Positions 44,039 through 53,739 of a stretch of 64,000 nt of DNA are shown here, piece after piece (the first letter of the stretch is position 1; every line of letters begins with the position of its first letter). Below the pieces are notes generated by a model that saw nothing but the letters and a program-made list of their open reading frames with translations, did not search any database and had not been told where the DNA came from. The position numbers and the translations under genes are program-made. Source of the stretch: Agrococcus sp. ARC_14 (GTDB lineage Bacteria; Actinomycetota; Actinomycetes; Actinomycetales; Microbacteriaceae); assembly GCF_022436485.1 (NCBI RefSeq), contig NZ_JAKUDO010000001.1:1860001-1924000 (forward strand), given 5' to 3'.

Positions 44039-44898
44039 ACGCAAGAGAGATCGTCATCATCACCGGAATGTCCGGTGCTGGTCGGACGACCGTCGCCAAC
44101 GCACTCGAGGACCTCGGCTGGTTCGTGGTCGACAACCTGCCTCCCACCATGCTGCGCGCCCTCGTGCGCACGGCCGCCACCAACGCATCCACCGAGGCCA
44201 GGCTCGCGATCGTCGTCGACGTGCGCGGTGGCGTGCTCTTCGATGACGCCAAGCGATTCGTCGAGATGCTGCGCGCCGAGCACTCGGTGCGCGTGCTGTT
44301 CCTCGAGGCGAGCGACGCAGAGCTCGTGCGTCGCTACGAGCAGGTGCGCAGGCCGCACCCGCTGCAGGGCGACGGCACGATCCTCGACGGCATCCGCATG
44401 GAGCGCACGCGGCTCGAGCCGCTGCGCGGCATGGCCGACGATCTGCTCGACACGACGGGCCTCAACCCGCACCAGCTCACCACCAGGGTGGGGGAGCGCT
44501 TCGCCCCCGGCGGCGAGCTCGAGGTCACCCTCACGGTCATGAGCTTCGGCTTCAAGTACGGGCTGCCGGTCGACGCCGACCTGGTCGCCGACATGCGCTT
44601 CCTCCCGAATCCGTTCTGGATCTCCGAGCTCCGCGGGCACGACGGCACCGAGGCCGTCGTCGCCGACTACGTCCTCCAGCAGGAGGGCGCGCAGGAGTTC
44701 GTCGACCGCTACGTCGAGGCGCTCCGGCCTGTGCTGGCCGGCTACGCCCGCGAGAACAAGCTGCACGCCGTGCTGGGCGTAGGGTGCACCGGTGGCAAGC
44801 ACCGCTCGGTCGCGACGGCGGAGCATCTGGCCAAGCGGCTGTCGGGGACCCCCGGGCTGCGCGTCGCGGTGAAGCACAGAGACCTGGGGCGCGAATGA
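44035..44898 (+). CDS. rapZ: RNase adapter protein RapZ (nucleotide-binding)
   Basis: RapZ/YvcJ-family P-loop protein, 287 residues. In E. coli it guides RNase E to a small RNA that controls amino-sugar synthesis; in Gram-positives the role is less clear. The Walker A reads GMSGAGRTT (11-19), with Arg17 where most P-loops have Lys. The C-terminal substrate-binding domain has [25 protein letters not shown] and [10 protein letters not shown]. The GTG overlaps uvrC and the stop overlaps a possible whiA start region. The uvrC-rapZ-whiA order is common in Gram-positive genomes. Confidence 0.94.
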   Translation: MNAREIVIITGMSGAGRTTVANALEDLGWFVVDNLPPTMLRALVRTAATNASTEARLAIVVDVRGGVLFDDAKRFVEMLRAEHSVRVLFLEASDAELVRRYEQVRRPHPLQGDGTILDGIRMERTRLEPLRGMADDLLDTTGLNPHQLTTRVGERFAPGGELEVTLTVMSFGFKYGLPVDADLVADMRFLPNPFWISELRGHDGTEAVVADYVLQQEGAQEFVDRYVEALRPVLAGYARENKLHAVLGVGCTGGKHRSVATAEHLAKRLSGTPGLRVAVKHRDLGRE

Positions 44899-44912
44899 CG
44901 AGAGGAGCAGGC

Positions 44913-45890
44913 GTGGCATTGACCGACGACGTCAAGGAGGAGCTCGCGCGAGTTCGCGTGACTCGACCCCAGACGAAGGCGGCCGAAGTCGCGACGCTGC
45001 TGCGGTTCGCCGGCGGGCTGCACGTGATCTCGAGCCGAGTGGCGGTCGAGAGCGAGCTCGACTCCGCCGCGGCTGCCCGCAGGCTGGCCAGGAGCATCCT
45101 CGAGCTCTACGGCGTGCGTGCAGAGATCGCCAAGATCTCCTCCTCCTCGAACCGCACGAGCGGCGCCTACCTCGTCCGCGTCATCGCCGAGGGCGAGACG
45201 CTCGCGAGGCAGACCGGGCTGATGGATGCCCGGCGGCGTCCCGTGCGCGGGCTCCCCAACAAGGTCACCACCGGCTCCCTCGAGGATCTGGCGGGCATCT
45301 GGCGCGGCGCGTTCCTCGCGCAGGGCTCGCTCTCCGACCCCGGTCGCTCCGCGGCCCTCGAGGTCGCCTGCCCGGGCAACGAGGCCGCGATGGCGCTCGT
45401 CGGCGCGGCCGGCAGGCTCGGCATCCCCGCCAAGTCGCGCGAGGTGCGCGGTGCGCACCGCGTCGTGATCCGCGAGGGCGAGCCGATCTCGCGCATGCTC
45501 ACGACCATGGGCGCGCACGAGACCGTGCAGGCATGGGCAGAGCTGCGCCAGCGCCGCGAGGTGCGGGCGACCGCCAACCGGCTCGTGAACTTCGACGACG
45601 CCAACCTGCGCCGCAGCGCGCAGGCCGCGGTCGCCGCATGCGCGCGCATCGAGCGAGCGCTCGAGATCCTCGGGCCGGAGGTGCCGGAGCACCTGTCCTA
45701 CGCGGGCAGGCTGCGCCTCGAGCACCGCGATGCGAGCCTCGACGAGCTCGGCCATGTGGCGAGCCCGAACATGACGAAGGATGCGGTCGCCGGCCGCATC
45801 CGACGTCTGCTGGCGATGGCCGATCGCGCCGCGGCAGACCAGGGCATCCCGAACACCGAGGCTGCCGTGCCGGACGACATCGACGTGTGA
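44913..45890 (+). CDS. whiA: Sporulation/cell-division regulator WhiA
   Basis: WhiA is a DNA-binding protein that, in Streptomyces, activates sporulation septation genes with WhiB; non-sporulating relatives use it in division control. The 325-residue protein has the LAGLIDADG-like N-terminal domain ([40 protein letters not shown]) and the C-terminal helix-turn-helix ([26 protein letters not shown]). I prefer the GTG at 44913, which follows AGAGGAGCAGGC and gives the family N-terminus [11 protein letters not shown]. The ATG at 44895, overlapping the rapZ stop, would add six residues. Confidence 0.94.
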   Translation: MALTDDVKEELARVRVTRPQTKAAEVATLLRFAGGLHVISSRVAVESELDSAAAARRLARSILELYGVRAEIAKISSSSNRTSGAYLVRVIAEGETLARQTGLMDARRRPVRGLPNKVTTGSLEDLAGIWRGAFLAQGSLSDPGRSAALEVACPGNEAAMALVGAAGRLGIPAKSREVRGAHRVVIREGEPISRMLTTMGAHETVQAWAELRQRREVRATANRLVNFDDANLRRSAQAAVAACARIERALEILGPEVPEHLSYAGRLRLEHRDASLDELGHVASPNMTKDAVAGRIRRLLAMADRAAADQGIPNTEAAVPDDIDV

Positions 45891-45900
45891 CGAAGACCCT

Positions 45901-45928
45901 CCGGCGCATGCCATGCGCGGTGCGCCGG
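45901..45928 (+). terminator. Hairpin after whiA
   Basis: CCGGCGCA (45901-45908) pairs with TGCGCCGG (45921-45928) over a 12-nt loop; an alternative GCGCAT-GCC-ATGCGC hairpin lies inside. It follows the whiA stop by 10 bp and precedes the sodA promoter. No T tract. Confidence 0.5.
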
Positions 45929-45932
45929 TGGC

Positions 45933-45938
45933 TAGGAT
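45933..45938 (+). promoter_or_regulatory. sodA -10 box TAGGAT
   Basis: TAGGAT lies 49 bp before the sodA ATG, giving a leader of about 43 nt with a Shine-Dalgarno (AGAGGAGAG at about 45971-45979). No -35 was recognised. Confidence 0.55.
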
Positions 45939-45987
45939 CGAAACTGACCAATCGGCGCGCTGAGCGCGCAAGAGAGGAGAGCCTCCC

Positions 45988-46611
45988 ATGGCCGTCTACA
46001 CCCTTCCTGACCTGCCCTACGACTACGCATCGCTCGAGCCCCACATCTCCGCGAAGATCATGGAGCTGCACCACGACAAGCACCACAAGGCCTATGTCGA
46101 CGGTGCGAACACCGCGCTGGAGAAGCTGCAGGCAGCGCGCGACGGCGATGACTTCGGTGCCATCAACAAGCTCGAGAAGGACCTTGCGTTCAACCTCGGC
46201 GGGCACACGAACCACACGGTCTTCTGGAACAACCTCTCCGGTGACGGCGGCGGTGAGCCCGAGGGCGAGCTGCAGGCCGCGATCTCCGAGTTCTTCGGCG
46301 ACTTCGCAAAGTTCCAGGCGCACTTCACGGCCAACGCCACGGGCATCCAGGGCTCCGGCTGGTCGGTCCTCGCGTGGGACTCGATCGCCTCGCGCCTCAA
46401 CGTCTTCCAGCTGTTCGACCAGCAGGGCAACGTGCCGGTCGGTGCCCAGCCGATCCTGATGCTCGACATGTGGGAGCACGCGTTCTACCTCGACTACCTC
46501 AACGTCAAGGCCGACTACGTCAAGGCGTTCTGGAACATCGTCAACTGGCAGGATGCGCAGGCCCGCTTCGACGCGGCGAAGGCGCAGACCGCGGGACTCA
46601 TCGTCCGCTGA
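45988..46611 (+). CDS. sodA: Superoxide dismutase (Fe/Mn type)
   Basis: This enzyme dismutates superoxide to oxygen and hydrogen peroxide. The 207-residue protein has the Fe/Mn family signature: ELHHDKHH with metal ligand His28, GGHTNHTVFW with the second His, and LDMWEHAFYLDY with the Asp and His ligands. There is no signal peptide, so it is cytosolic. Residues near the site (GSGWSVLAWD and Gly rather than Gln patterns) suggest the Mn form, but metal choice cannot be settled by sequence. It is monocistronic: own promoter, strong terminator. Confidence 0.95.
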   Translation: MAVYTLPDLPYDYASLEPHISAKIMELHHDKHHKAYVDGANTALEKLQAARDGDDFGAINKLEKDLAFNLGGHTNHTVFWNNLSGDGGGEPEGELQAAISEFFGDFAKFQAHFTANATGIQGSGWSVLAWDSIASRLNVFQLFDQQGNVPVGAQPILMLDMWEHAFYLDYLNVKADYVKAFWNIVNWQDAQARFDAAKAQTAGLIVR

Positions 46612-47700
<1,089 letters not shown>

Positions 47701-47705
47701 TCCCG

Positions 47706-48926
47706 ATGGCGATCCGCACCCTCGCATCGCTCGGCGATCTCGCCGGGAAGACCGTCCTGATCCGCTGCGACTTCAACGTGCCGCTGCAGGACGGCGTCAT
47801 CACCGACGAGGGCCGGATCGTCGCCTCGCTGCCCACCCTTCGCGCCCTGCTCGAGCAGGGCGCGAAGGTGGTGGCGATGTCGCACCTCGGCCGCCCGAAG
47901 GGCGCGCCTGAGGCGCAGTACTCGCTCGCTCCGGTCGCAGCGCGACTGGCAGCGCTGCTCGGCGCAGACGTCGCGTTCGCGACCGACACCGTCGGGGAGG
48001 ATGCCGCGCGCGTCCGCTCCGCGCTGCAGGACGGGCAGCTCGCGCTGCTCGAGAACCTGCGCTTCAACCCTGGCGAGACGAGCAAGGACGCCGCGGAGCG
48101 CGCCGCCTTCGCCGCCGAGCTCGCGCAGGGTGCCGATGCCTTCGTCTCCGACGGCTTCGGCGTCGTGCACCGCGAGCAGGCGAGCGTGTTCGAGATCGCG
48201 GCAGCGCTGCCCAGCGGTGCTGGGCTGCTGGTGCAGCGCGAGCTCGAGGTGCTCTCGCGACTCACCGAGTCACCCGAGCGGCCGTACGCCGTCGTGCTCG
48301 GCGGCTCCAAGGTGAGCGACAAGCTGGGCGTGATCGAGCACCTGCTGCCGCGCATCGACCGTCTGCTCATCGGCGGCGGCATGCTCTTCACGTTCCTCAA
48401 GGCGCAGGGCCTCGGTGTGGCCGCGAGCCTGCTGGAGGAGGATCAGCTCGACCGCGTGCGCGGCTACATCGCGCAGGCGGAGGAGCTCGGCGTCGAGCTG
48501 TTGCTGCCCACCGACGTCGTGGTCGCGGCCGCCTTCGACGCCGACGCCGAGCACGAGACCGTCGCTGCCGACGCCATCGAGGAGTCCAGCTTCGGCACGG
48601 CCGGCATCGGACTCGACATCGGCCCTGATTCGGCCGCGGCATTCGCCGAGGCGATCCGTGGCGCCACCACCGTCTTCTGGAACGGCCCGATGGGCGTGTT
48701 CGAGATGGAGGCGTTCGCCGCAGGCACCAAGGCGGTCGCGCAGGCGCTCTCCGAGGTGCAGGGCCTCGCGGTGGTGGGTGGCGGCGACTCGGCCGCCGCC
48801 GTCCGTCAGCTCGGCTTCGCCGACGACGCGTTCGGCCACATCTCGACCGGCGGGGGAGCGAGCCTCGAGTTCCTCGAGGGCGCACGCCTGCCGGGCTTGG
48901 AAGCACTCGGATGGGAAGGACAGTGA
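47706..48926 (+). CDS. pgk: Phosphoglycerate kinase
   Basis: Pgk transfers the acyl phosphate of 1,3-bisphosphoglycerate to ADP. The 406-residue protein has the signature VLIRCDFNVPL, the substrate loop SHLGRPKG, VLGGSKVSDK and the nucleotide-binding GGGDSAAAVRQLG in the C-terminal domain. The ATG comes 5 bp after the gap stop, without a strong Shine-Dalgarno, so re-initiation after gap is likely. Its stop overlaps the tpiA ATG. Confidence 0.97.
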   Translation: MAIRTLASLGDLAGKTVLIRCDFNVPLQDGVITDEGRIVASLPTLRALLEQGAKVVAMSHLGRPKGAPEAQYSLAPVAARLAALLGADVAFATDTVGEDAARVRSALQDGQLALLENLRFNPGETSKDAAERAAFAAELAQGADAFVSDGFGVVHREQASVFEIAAALPSGAGLLVQRELEVLSRLTESPERPYAVVLGGSKVSDKLGVIEHLLPRIDRLLIGGGMLFTFLKAQGLGVAASLLEEDQLDRVRGYIAQAEELGVELLLPTDVVVAAAFDADAEHETVAADAIEESSFGTAGIGLDIGPDSAAAFAEAIRGATTVFWNGPMGVFEMEAFAAGTKAVAQALSEVQGLAVVGGGDSAAAVRQLGFADDAFGHISTGGGASLEFLEGARLPGLEALGWEGQ

Positions 48927-49711
48927 TGGCAGACCGCACACCGCTCATCGCGGGCAACTGGAAGCTCAATCAGGATCATCTGCAGGCGATCGCGCTCGTG
49001 CAGAAGACCGCCTGGGCGCTGCAGGACGGCAAGCACGACCACAGCGCAGTCGAGGTCGCGGTGTTCCCGCCGTTCACCGACCTGCGCAGCGTGCAGACCC
49101 TCATCTCTGCCGAGAAGTTCGAGCTGCGCTTCGGCGCGCAGGATGTCTCGCAGCACGAATCCGGCGCCCACACGGGCGAGGTCTCTGCAGCGATGCTCGC
49201 CAAGCTCGAGTGCAGCTACGTGATCGTCGGGCACTCCGAGCGCAGGCAGGAGCACGGTGAGACGGATGCGCTGATCGGCAAGAAGTCGGCAGCCGCCATC
49301 GCGCGCGGCGTCACGCCGGTGATCTGCGTGGGCGAGACGGCCGAGGATCTCGAGCAGCACGGTGCCGCTGCGGTGCCGGTGCAGCAGCTGCGCGACGTGC
49401 TCGCCGAGCTGCCTGCCAGCGGCGAGATCGTGGTCGCGTACGAGCCGGTCTGGGCCATCGGCTCCGGCCAGGCGGCAACGTCGGCACAGGCGCAGCAGGT
49501 CTGCCAGGCGCTGCGGCAGACGATCGCCGAGGTGCGTGGCGACGAGGCGGCTGCCGCCACGCGCATCCTCTACGGCGGCAGCGTCAAGTCGGGCAACATC
49601 GCCGGCTTCATGCGCGAGCCCGACGTCGACGGTGCGCTCGTGGGCGGCGCGAGCCTCGATGCGGCGGAGTTCGCGGCCATCGCCAGGTTCCAGCACCACG
49701 TCGGCACCTGA
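48926..49711 (+). CDS. tpiA: Triosephosphate isomerase
   Basis: TpiA interconverts dihydroxyacetone phosphate and glyceraldehyde 3-phosphate. The 261-residue TIM barrel shows AGNWKLN with the catalytic Lys (Leu in place of the common Met), IVGHSERR with the catalytic His, AYEPVWAIGSG with the catalytic Glu and the flexible loop, and LYGGSVK for phosphate binding. I chose the ATG that overlaps the pgk stop and follows GGAAGGA; an ATG 15 bp earlier would add five residues inside pgk. Confidence 0.97.
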   Translation: MADRTPLIAGNWKLNQDHLQAIALVQKTAWALQDGKHDHSAVEVAVFPPFTDLRSVQTLISAEKFELRFGAQDVSQHESGAHTGEVSAAMLAKLECSYVIVGHSERRQEHGETDALIGKKSAAAIARGVTPVICVGETAEDLEQHGAAAVPVQQLRDVLAELPASGEIVVAYEPVWAIGSGQAATSAQAQQVCQALRQTIAEVRGDEAAAATRILYGGSVKSGNIAGFMREPDVDGALVGGASLDAAEFAAIARFQHHVGT

Positions 49712-49754
49712 GCGGCTCGCGGGGACTCCACCCGACAGTCGGGAATCCCTGCGA

Positions 49755-49760
49755 TAGGAT
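49755..49760 (+). promoter_or_regulatory. -10 box TAGGAT before secG
   Basis: TAGGAT lies 79 bp before the secG GTG, after a small CCCGAC-AG-TCGGG inverted repeat that may end the gap operon. An in-frame ATG at 49759 overlaps the box and so is not a start. Confidence 0.55.
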
Positions 49761-49839
49761 GCTCGTTGGACTTCACGCGGGCACGCGTCAGCGCGCGCTC
49801 GTGGAATCGGCCTCGGTCGAAGAATTGAGAAGAGGGCTA

Positions 49840-50091
49840 GTGGAGATTCTCCAGATCATCATGCAGGTGATCCTCGGCATCACCTCGGTGCTGCTGACGC
49901 TGTTCATCCTGCTGCACAAGGGACGAGGCGGCGGCCTGTCCGACATGTTCGGCGGGGGCATGGGCGGCGGATCCATCGGCTCGTCGGGTGTGGCTGAGCG
50001 CAACCTCAACGCCCTCACGGTCATCGTGAGCCTCGCTTGGCTCGCATCGATCGTCGTCCTCGGTCTCATCACGAAGTTTGCGAGCCTCTGA
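49840..50091 (+). CDS. secG: Preprotein translocase subunit SecG
   Basis: SecG is the small auxiliary subunit of the SecYEG channel. The 83-residue protein has two hydrophobic segments (about 4-25 and 58-79) joined by a Gly-rich cytosolic loop (KGRGGGLSDMFGGGMGGG), which is the family's hallmark. The GTG at 49840 follows AGAGGG. Upstream in-frame codons back to 49759 would add 27 polar residues before the first helix, which is not normal. The stop overlaps the rbpA ATG. Confidence 0.93.
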   Translation: MEILQIIMQVILGITSVLLTLFILLHKGRGGGLSDMFGGGMGGGSIGSSGVAERNLNALTVIVSLAWLASIVVLGLITKFASL

Positions 50092-50447
50092 TGGCATCCG
50101 GAGGCAGCGCGATCCGCGGCTCGCGCGTCGGCGCGGGCCCCATGGGCGAGCAGGACAGGGGCTTCCACGCAGAGCGCGTGGCGATCTCCTATTGGGACGC
50201 CATGGGCAACGAGACGGTCCGCTACTTCGCGGCCGACCTACCCGTGGACGAGATCCCCGAGATCATCGACTCGCCGTCGACCGGTCTTCCGGCCGGCCGC
50301 GACAAGGAGAACCCGCCATCGGTGGCGAAGAACGAGCCCTACAAGACGCACCTCGCCTACGTGAAGGAGCGTCGCGCCCCCGAGGAGGCCACGCAGCTGC
50401 TCGACGAGGCGCTGCAGAAGCTCCGCTCGGCTGAGGGCCGCGGCTGA
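50091..50447 (+). CDS. rbpA: RNA polymerase-binding protein RbpA
   Basis: RbpA binds RNA polymerase and the principal sigma factor in actinobacteria and stabilises open promoters. The 118-residue protein has the N-terminal GGSAIRGSRVGAGPMGEQDRG and the C-terminal sigma-interacting part NEPYKTHLAYVKERR. In Streptomyces RbpA the core domain carries zinc-ligand cysteines; here those places read SYWDAMGNE and IIDSPSTGLPAG, and the protein has no Cys at all. The ATG overlaps the secG stop. Confidence 0.93.
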   Translation: MASGGSAIRGSRVGAGPMGEQDRGFHAERVAISYWDAMGNETVRYFAADLPVDEIPEIIDSPSTGLPAGRDKENPPSVAKNEPYKTHLAYVKERRAPEEATQLLDEALQKLRSAEGRG

Positions 50448-50464
50448 GCCGCACCACACCACCG

Positions 50465-50501
50465 GTCGTCGAGTAGCGCTGCGGGCGCGTATCGAGACGA
50501 C
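50465..50501. repeat. Dispersed intergenic repeat, copy 3
   Basis: GTCGTC (50465-50470) and GACGAC (50496-50501) bracket an element sharing TCGAG and CGTATCGAGAC with the repeats at 15701-15782. It fills the gap between the convergent rbpA and pgl genes. Confidence 0.6.
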
Positions 50502-50507
50502 AACCGC

Positions 50508-51224
50508 TCAGCGGCCGCTCTCCTCCAGGAGGGCGGCCGCTTCGGCGTCCAGCAGCATGAGCGTCTCGCGCGTGCCACGAGCGGTGCCCGCCGGCGCCAG
50601 CTCGGCAGCCGCCCCACCGCGCACGAGCGCGACGGCGTCCGCCTTGTCGGCACCGGCCACCACGAGCCAGACGCGGTCGGATGCGTTGATCGCGCCGACC
50701 GTGAAGCTCAGCCGTGCGGGCGGCGGCTTGGGGGAGTCGGTGACCGCGATCACGGCGACCCCGGCCTCGTGCACGCCCGGCAGGCCAGGGAAGAGCGACG
50801 CGATGTGCGCATCCGGGCCCATGCCCAGCAGCGTCAGATCGATCGTGCCGAGCCCGCGCAGCAGCGCGGTGCCAGCCGCGGCGGCCTCCTCGAGGGGAGT
50901 GCCGTCGTCGGCGGGCAGCTCGTGCACGTTCGCGGCCGGGATCGGCACGCGGTCGAGCAGGGCATCGCGTGCCTGCAGCGCGTTGCGGTCAGGGGAGTCG
51001 GCGGGCACGTAGCGCTCGTCGCTCCACGTGACGTGCACGTGCTGCCAGTCGATCTCGCGGCCGACGAGTGCCGCGAGCAGCTCGATGCCGACGGAGCCGC
51101 CGGTGAGCGCGACCGTCGCATGACCCTGCTCGGCGATGAGCTCGACCAGCAGGCCAGAGAGCCTGTCGGCGGTCTCGGCGACGAGAGCAGCGCGATCGGG
51201 GGAGACGGTGACGACGGCGCTCAT
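50508..51224 (-). CDS. pgl: 6-phosphogluconolactonase
   Basis: Pgl hydrolyses 6-phosphogluconolactone, the second step of the oxidative pentose phosphate pathway. The 238-residue protein is of the DevB/NagB-like type: VALTGGSVG, HVTWSDERYVPADSPDRN, DLTLLGMGPDAHIASLFPG and RLSFTVGAINASD. The ATG at 51224 overlaps the opcA stop, so it is the last gene of the tkt-tal-pgi-zwf-opcA-pgl operon. Confidence 0.95.
   Translation of the reverse strand: MSAVVTVSPDRAALVAETADRLSGLLVELIAEQGHATVALTGGSVGIELLAALVGREIDWQHVHVTWSDERYVPADSPDRNALQARDALLDRVPIPAANVHELPADDGTPLEEAAAAGTALLRGLGTIDLTLLGMGPDAHIASLFPGLPGVHEAGVAVIAVTDSPKPPPARLSFTVGAINASDRVWLVVAGADKADAVALVRGGAAAELAPAGTARGTRETLMLLDAEAAALLEESGR
50510..50541 (-). 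terminator. Hairpin at the end of the tkt-pgl operon
   Basis: A perfect 9-bp stem, AGCGGCCGC (50510-50518) with GCGGCCGCT (50533-50541), at the very 3' end of pgl over its stop codon. It may stop or stabilise the operon transcript. Confidence 0.4.
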
Positions 51225-52159
51225 CGCGGCGCCCCCGCGATCGAGAGCAGCACTTGTCGGTACATGTCGTCGGCGTCGAGCTTGCGCAGCTCCTCGGCCA
51301 GCTGATCCTCGAGGCCGCGGGTCGAGAGCGCCACATGGTGCTCGGGCTGGCCGGGCTGCACGAGCACGCCGACTGAGTCGCGCACGCGCGTCAGCGACGA
51401 GGAGCCGCTGTCGCGCCGCATCTCGACCGAGTGCAGCCCGCTCGAGCCCGTCGGGGTGTCGCTCGCCTCGACCTTCTCGATCGGCACCTGCAGCCGCAGC
51501 TGCAGCCAGGCGGCCATCAGCTGCAGGCTGGGATTGTCGAGATCGCCCGCGACGACGCCGGAGTGCACCGGCTCGTAGGGCGGCTGGTCGAGCAGCGCAG
51601 CCATGTGCGCGCGCCAGTTCGTGAGCCTGGTCCACGCCAGATCGGTGTCGCCGGGGGCATAGCAGTCGGCGAGCGAGAGGATCGCCTGGTGCGGGTCTGC
51701 CTGCTTGCCAGAGTCGGTGATGCGACGCTGCGAGATCTGGCCGAGCTGCGACGCCGACGGGGTGTCTGGCATGAAGCTCGGCCACCAGGCGACCACCGGG
51801 GCGTCGGGCAGCAGCAGGCCCTGCACGATGCCGAGCAGGTGCGAGCCGAGCTCGCCGTAGCACTGCAGCAGCACGACCTCGCTGGCTCCCGCGTCTGCGC
51901 CCACGCGCAGCTCGGCGTCGAGGCGTGGCTCCTCGCCGGCATTGACGTGGTCGGGGTTCCGGGAGACGACGATCACGCGCATCGGATGCTCGCGCGACGC
52001 CTGGTTGGCGGCGCGGATCGCCTCCTCCTCACCGCCGATCTGCGTGTGGATCACGAGGGTGAGGACACGTCCGAGCGCGACGACGCCGCCCTCGTCGCGG
52101 ATCTCGAGCATCCGTCGCTGCACCTCTGCGGTGTTCGTGCGGGAGAGTCGGATGATCAC
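51221..52159 (-). CDS. opcA: Glucose-6-phosphate dehydrogenase assembly protein OpcA
   Basis: OpcA is needed for full activity of glucose-6-phosphate dehydrogenase in actinobacteria and cyanobacteria, and binds the enzyme as an allosteric partner. The 312-residue protein has the family's N-terminus IIRLSRTNTAEVQRRML, then HPMRVIVVS, and PDAPVVAWWPSFMP. The GTG at 52159 overlaps the zwf stop and its own stop overlaps pgl. Its place between zwf and pgl is the usual one. Confidence 0.94.
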   Translation of the reverse strand: MIIRLSRTNTAEVQRRMLEIRDEGGVVALGRVLTLVIHTQIGGEEEAIRAANQASREHPMRVIVVSRNPDHVNAGEEPRLDAELRVGADAGASEVVLLQCYGELGSHLLGIVQGLLLPDAPVVAWWPSFMPDTPSASQLGQISQRRITDSGKQADPHQAILSLADCYAPGDTDLAWTRLTNWRAHMAALLDQPPYEPVHSGVVAGDLDNPSLQLMAAWLQLRLQVPIEKVEASDTPTGSSGLHSVEMRRDSGSSSLTRVRDSVGVLVQPGQPEHHVALSTRGLEDQLAEELRKLDADDMYRQVLLSIAGAPR

Positions 52160-53739
52160 GGTCGCCTCCAGTGCCTGCCATCGCGCTCGAGCAGCTCGTG
52201 CGCGCCTCGCGGGCCCCACGAGCCCGGCTCGTACTGCTCCACAGGGCCGCCTGCGGCATCCCAGTGGTCCTCGATCGGGTCGAGGATCTTCCAGGAGAGC
52301 TCGACCTCCTCGTGCCGCGGGAAGAGCGGCGGGTCGCCCAGCAGCACGTCGAGGATGAGGCGCTCGTAGGCCTCGGGGCTCTCCTCGGTGAAGGCGTGGC
52401 CGTAGCCGAAGTCCATCGTCACGTCGCGCACGTGCATGCCGGGTCCCGGCACCTTCGAGCCGAAGCGCATGGACACGCCCTCGTCGGGCTGCACGCGGAT
52501 GACGAGCGCGTTCTCGCCCATCGTGCGCAGATTGGATGCCTCGAAGAGATACTGCGAGGCGCGCTTGAAGACGATGGCGATCTCGGTGACCCTGCGCCCC
52601 AGCCGCTTGCCGGCGCGCAGGTAGAAGGGCACGCCCGACCACCGACGCGTGTCGACCTCGAGCTTGATCGCGGCGTAGGTCTCAGTCGCAGAGTCAGCAC
52701 GCATGCCGTCCTCCTGCAGGAAGCCCTTCACCTGCGCGCCGCCGTGCCAGCCACCGGCGTACTGCCCGCGGGCCGCGGAGTCCTCGAGGGGGAGCGGCAC
52801 GCGCGCGGCGCGCAGCACCTTCTCCTTCTCGGCGCGCAGATCGGCGGCGTCGAACGACACCGGCTCCTCCATCGCGGTGAGCGCGAACAGCTGCAGCAGG
52901 TGGTTCTGGATGACGTCGCGCGCCGCACCGATGCCGTCGTAGTAGCCGGCGCGGCCGCCCACGCCGATGTCCTCGGCCATCGTGATCTGCACGTGGTCGA
53001 TGTGACTGGCGTTCCAGATCGGCTCCCACAGCTCGTTCGCGAAGCGCAGCGCGAGGATGTTCTGCACCGTCTCCTTGCCGAGGTAGTGGTCGATGCGGAA
53101 GACGCTGTCGGCGGGGAAGACCGACTCGACGACCTCGTTCAGCTCGCGCGCGGATGTCAGGTCGTGCCCGAACGGCTTCTCGATCACGACGCGGCGCCAG
53201 CGGTCGCCCTCGCCCTCGGCAAGACCCGAGCGCTTGAGCTGCTGCGTCACGAGCGGGAAGGCATTCGGCGGGATCGAGAGGTAGAAGGCGTGGTTGCCCA
53301 TCGTGCCGCGCGTGGTGTCGAGCTCTGCGAGCACCTCCGCGAGCCGGTCGAAGGCCGCGTCGTCATCGAAGTCGCCCTGCACGAAGCGGATGCCGTCGGC
53401 GAGCTGTCGCCAGACCGACTCGCGGAACGACGTGCGCGCATGCTGCTGCACGGCCTCGCGCACCACCCCCGCGAACTGCTCGTGGCTCCAGTCGCGGCGG
53501 CCGAAGCCCACCAGGCCGAAGCCCGGCGGCAGCAGGCCGCGGTTGGCGAGGTCGTACACGGCGGGCAGCAGCTTCTTGCGCGCCAGGTCACCCGTGACGC
53601 CGAAGAAGGTCATCGCGTTCGGGCCCGGGATGCGCGTCAGACGCTGGTCGCTCGCGTCGCGCAGCGGGTTGTGGCCGGCGGCGATCGAAACCGTCGGGGC
53701 GGCCGCCTCGGCCTCCGCCCCGACCGTCTCTGTCGTCAT
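52156..53739 (-). CDS. zwf: Glucose-6-phosphate 1-dehydrogenase
   Basis: Zwf oxidises glucose 6-phosphate to the lactone and makes NADPH. The 527-residue protein has the dinucleotide motif FFGVTGDLARKKLLPA, EKPFGHDL, and the active-site signature RIDHYLGKE with the substrate-binding His and Lys. About 30 extra Ala/Glu-rich residues precede the core, in keeping with many actinobacterial Zwf. The ATG overlaps the pgi stop by 4 bp and opcA overlaps the 3' end. Confidence 0.97.
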   Translation of the reverse strand: MTTETVGAEAEAAAPTVSIAAGHNPLRDASDQRLTRIPGPNAMTFFGVTGDLARKKLLPAVYDLANRGLLPPGFGLVGFGRRDWSHEQFAGVVREAVQQHARTSFRESVWRQLADGIRFVQGDFDDDAAFDRLAEVLAELDTTRGTMGNHAFYLSIPPNAFPLVTQQLKRSGLAEGEGDRWRRVVIEKPFGHDLTSARELNEVVESVFPADSVFRIDHYLGKETVQNILALRFANELWEPIWNASHIDHVQITMAEDIGVGGRAGYYDGIGAARDVIQNHLLQLFALTAMEEPVSFDAADLRAEKEKVLRAARVPLPLEDSAARGQYAGGWHGGAQVKGFLQEDGMRADSATETYAAIKLEVDTRRWSGVPFYLRAGKRLGRRVTEIAIVFKRASQYLFEASNLRTMGENALVIRVQPDEGVSMRFGSKVPGPGMHVRDVTMDFGYGHAFTEESPEAYERLILDVLLGDPPLFPRHEEVELSWKILDPIEDHWDAAGGPVEQYEPGSWGPRGAHELLERDGRHWRRP

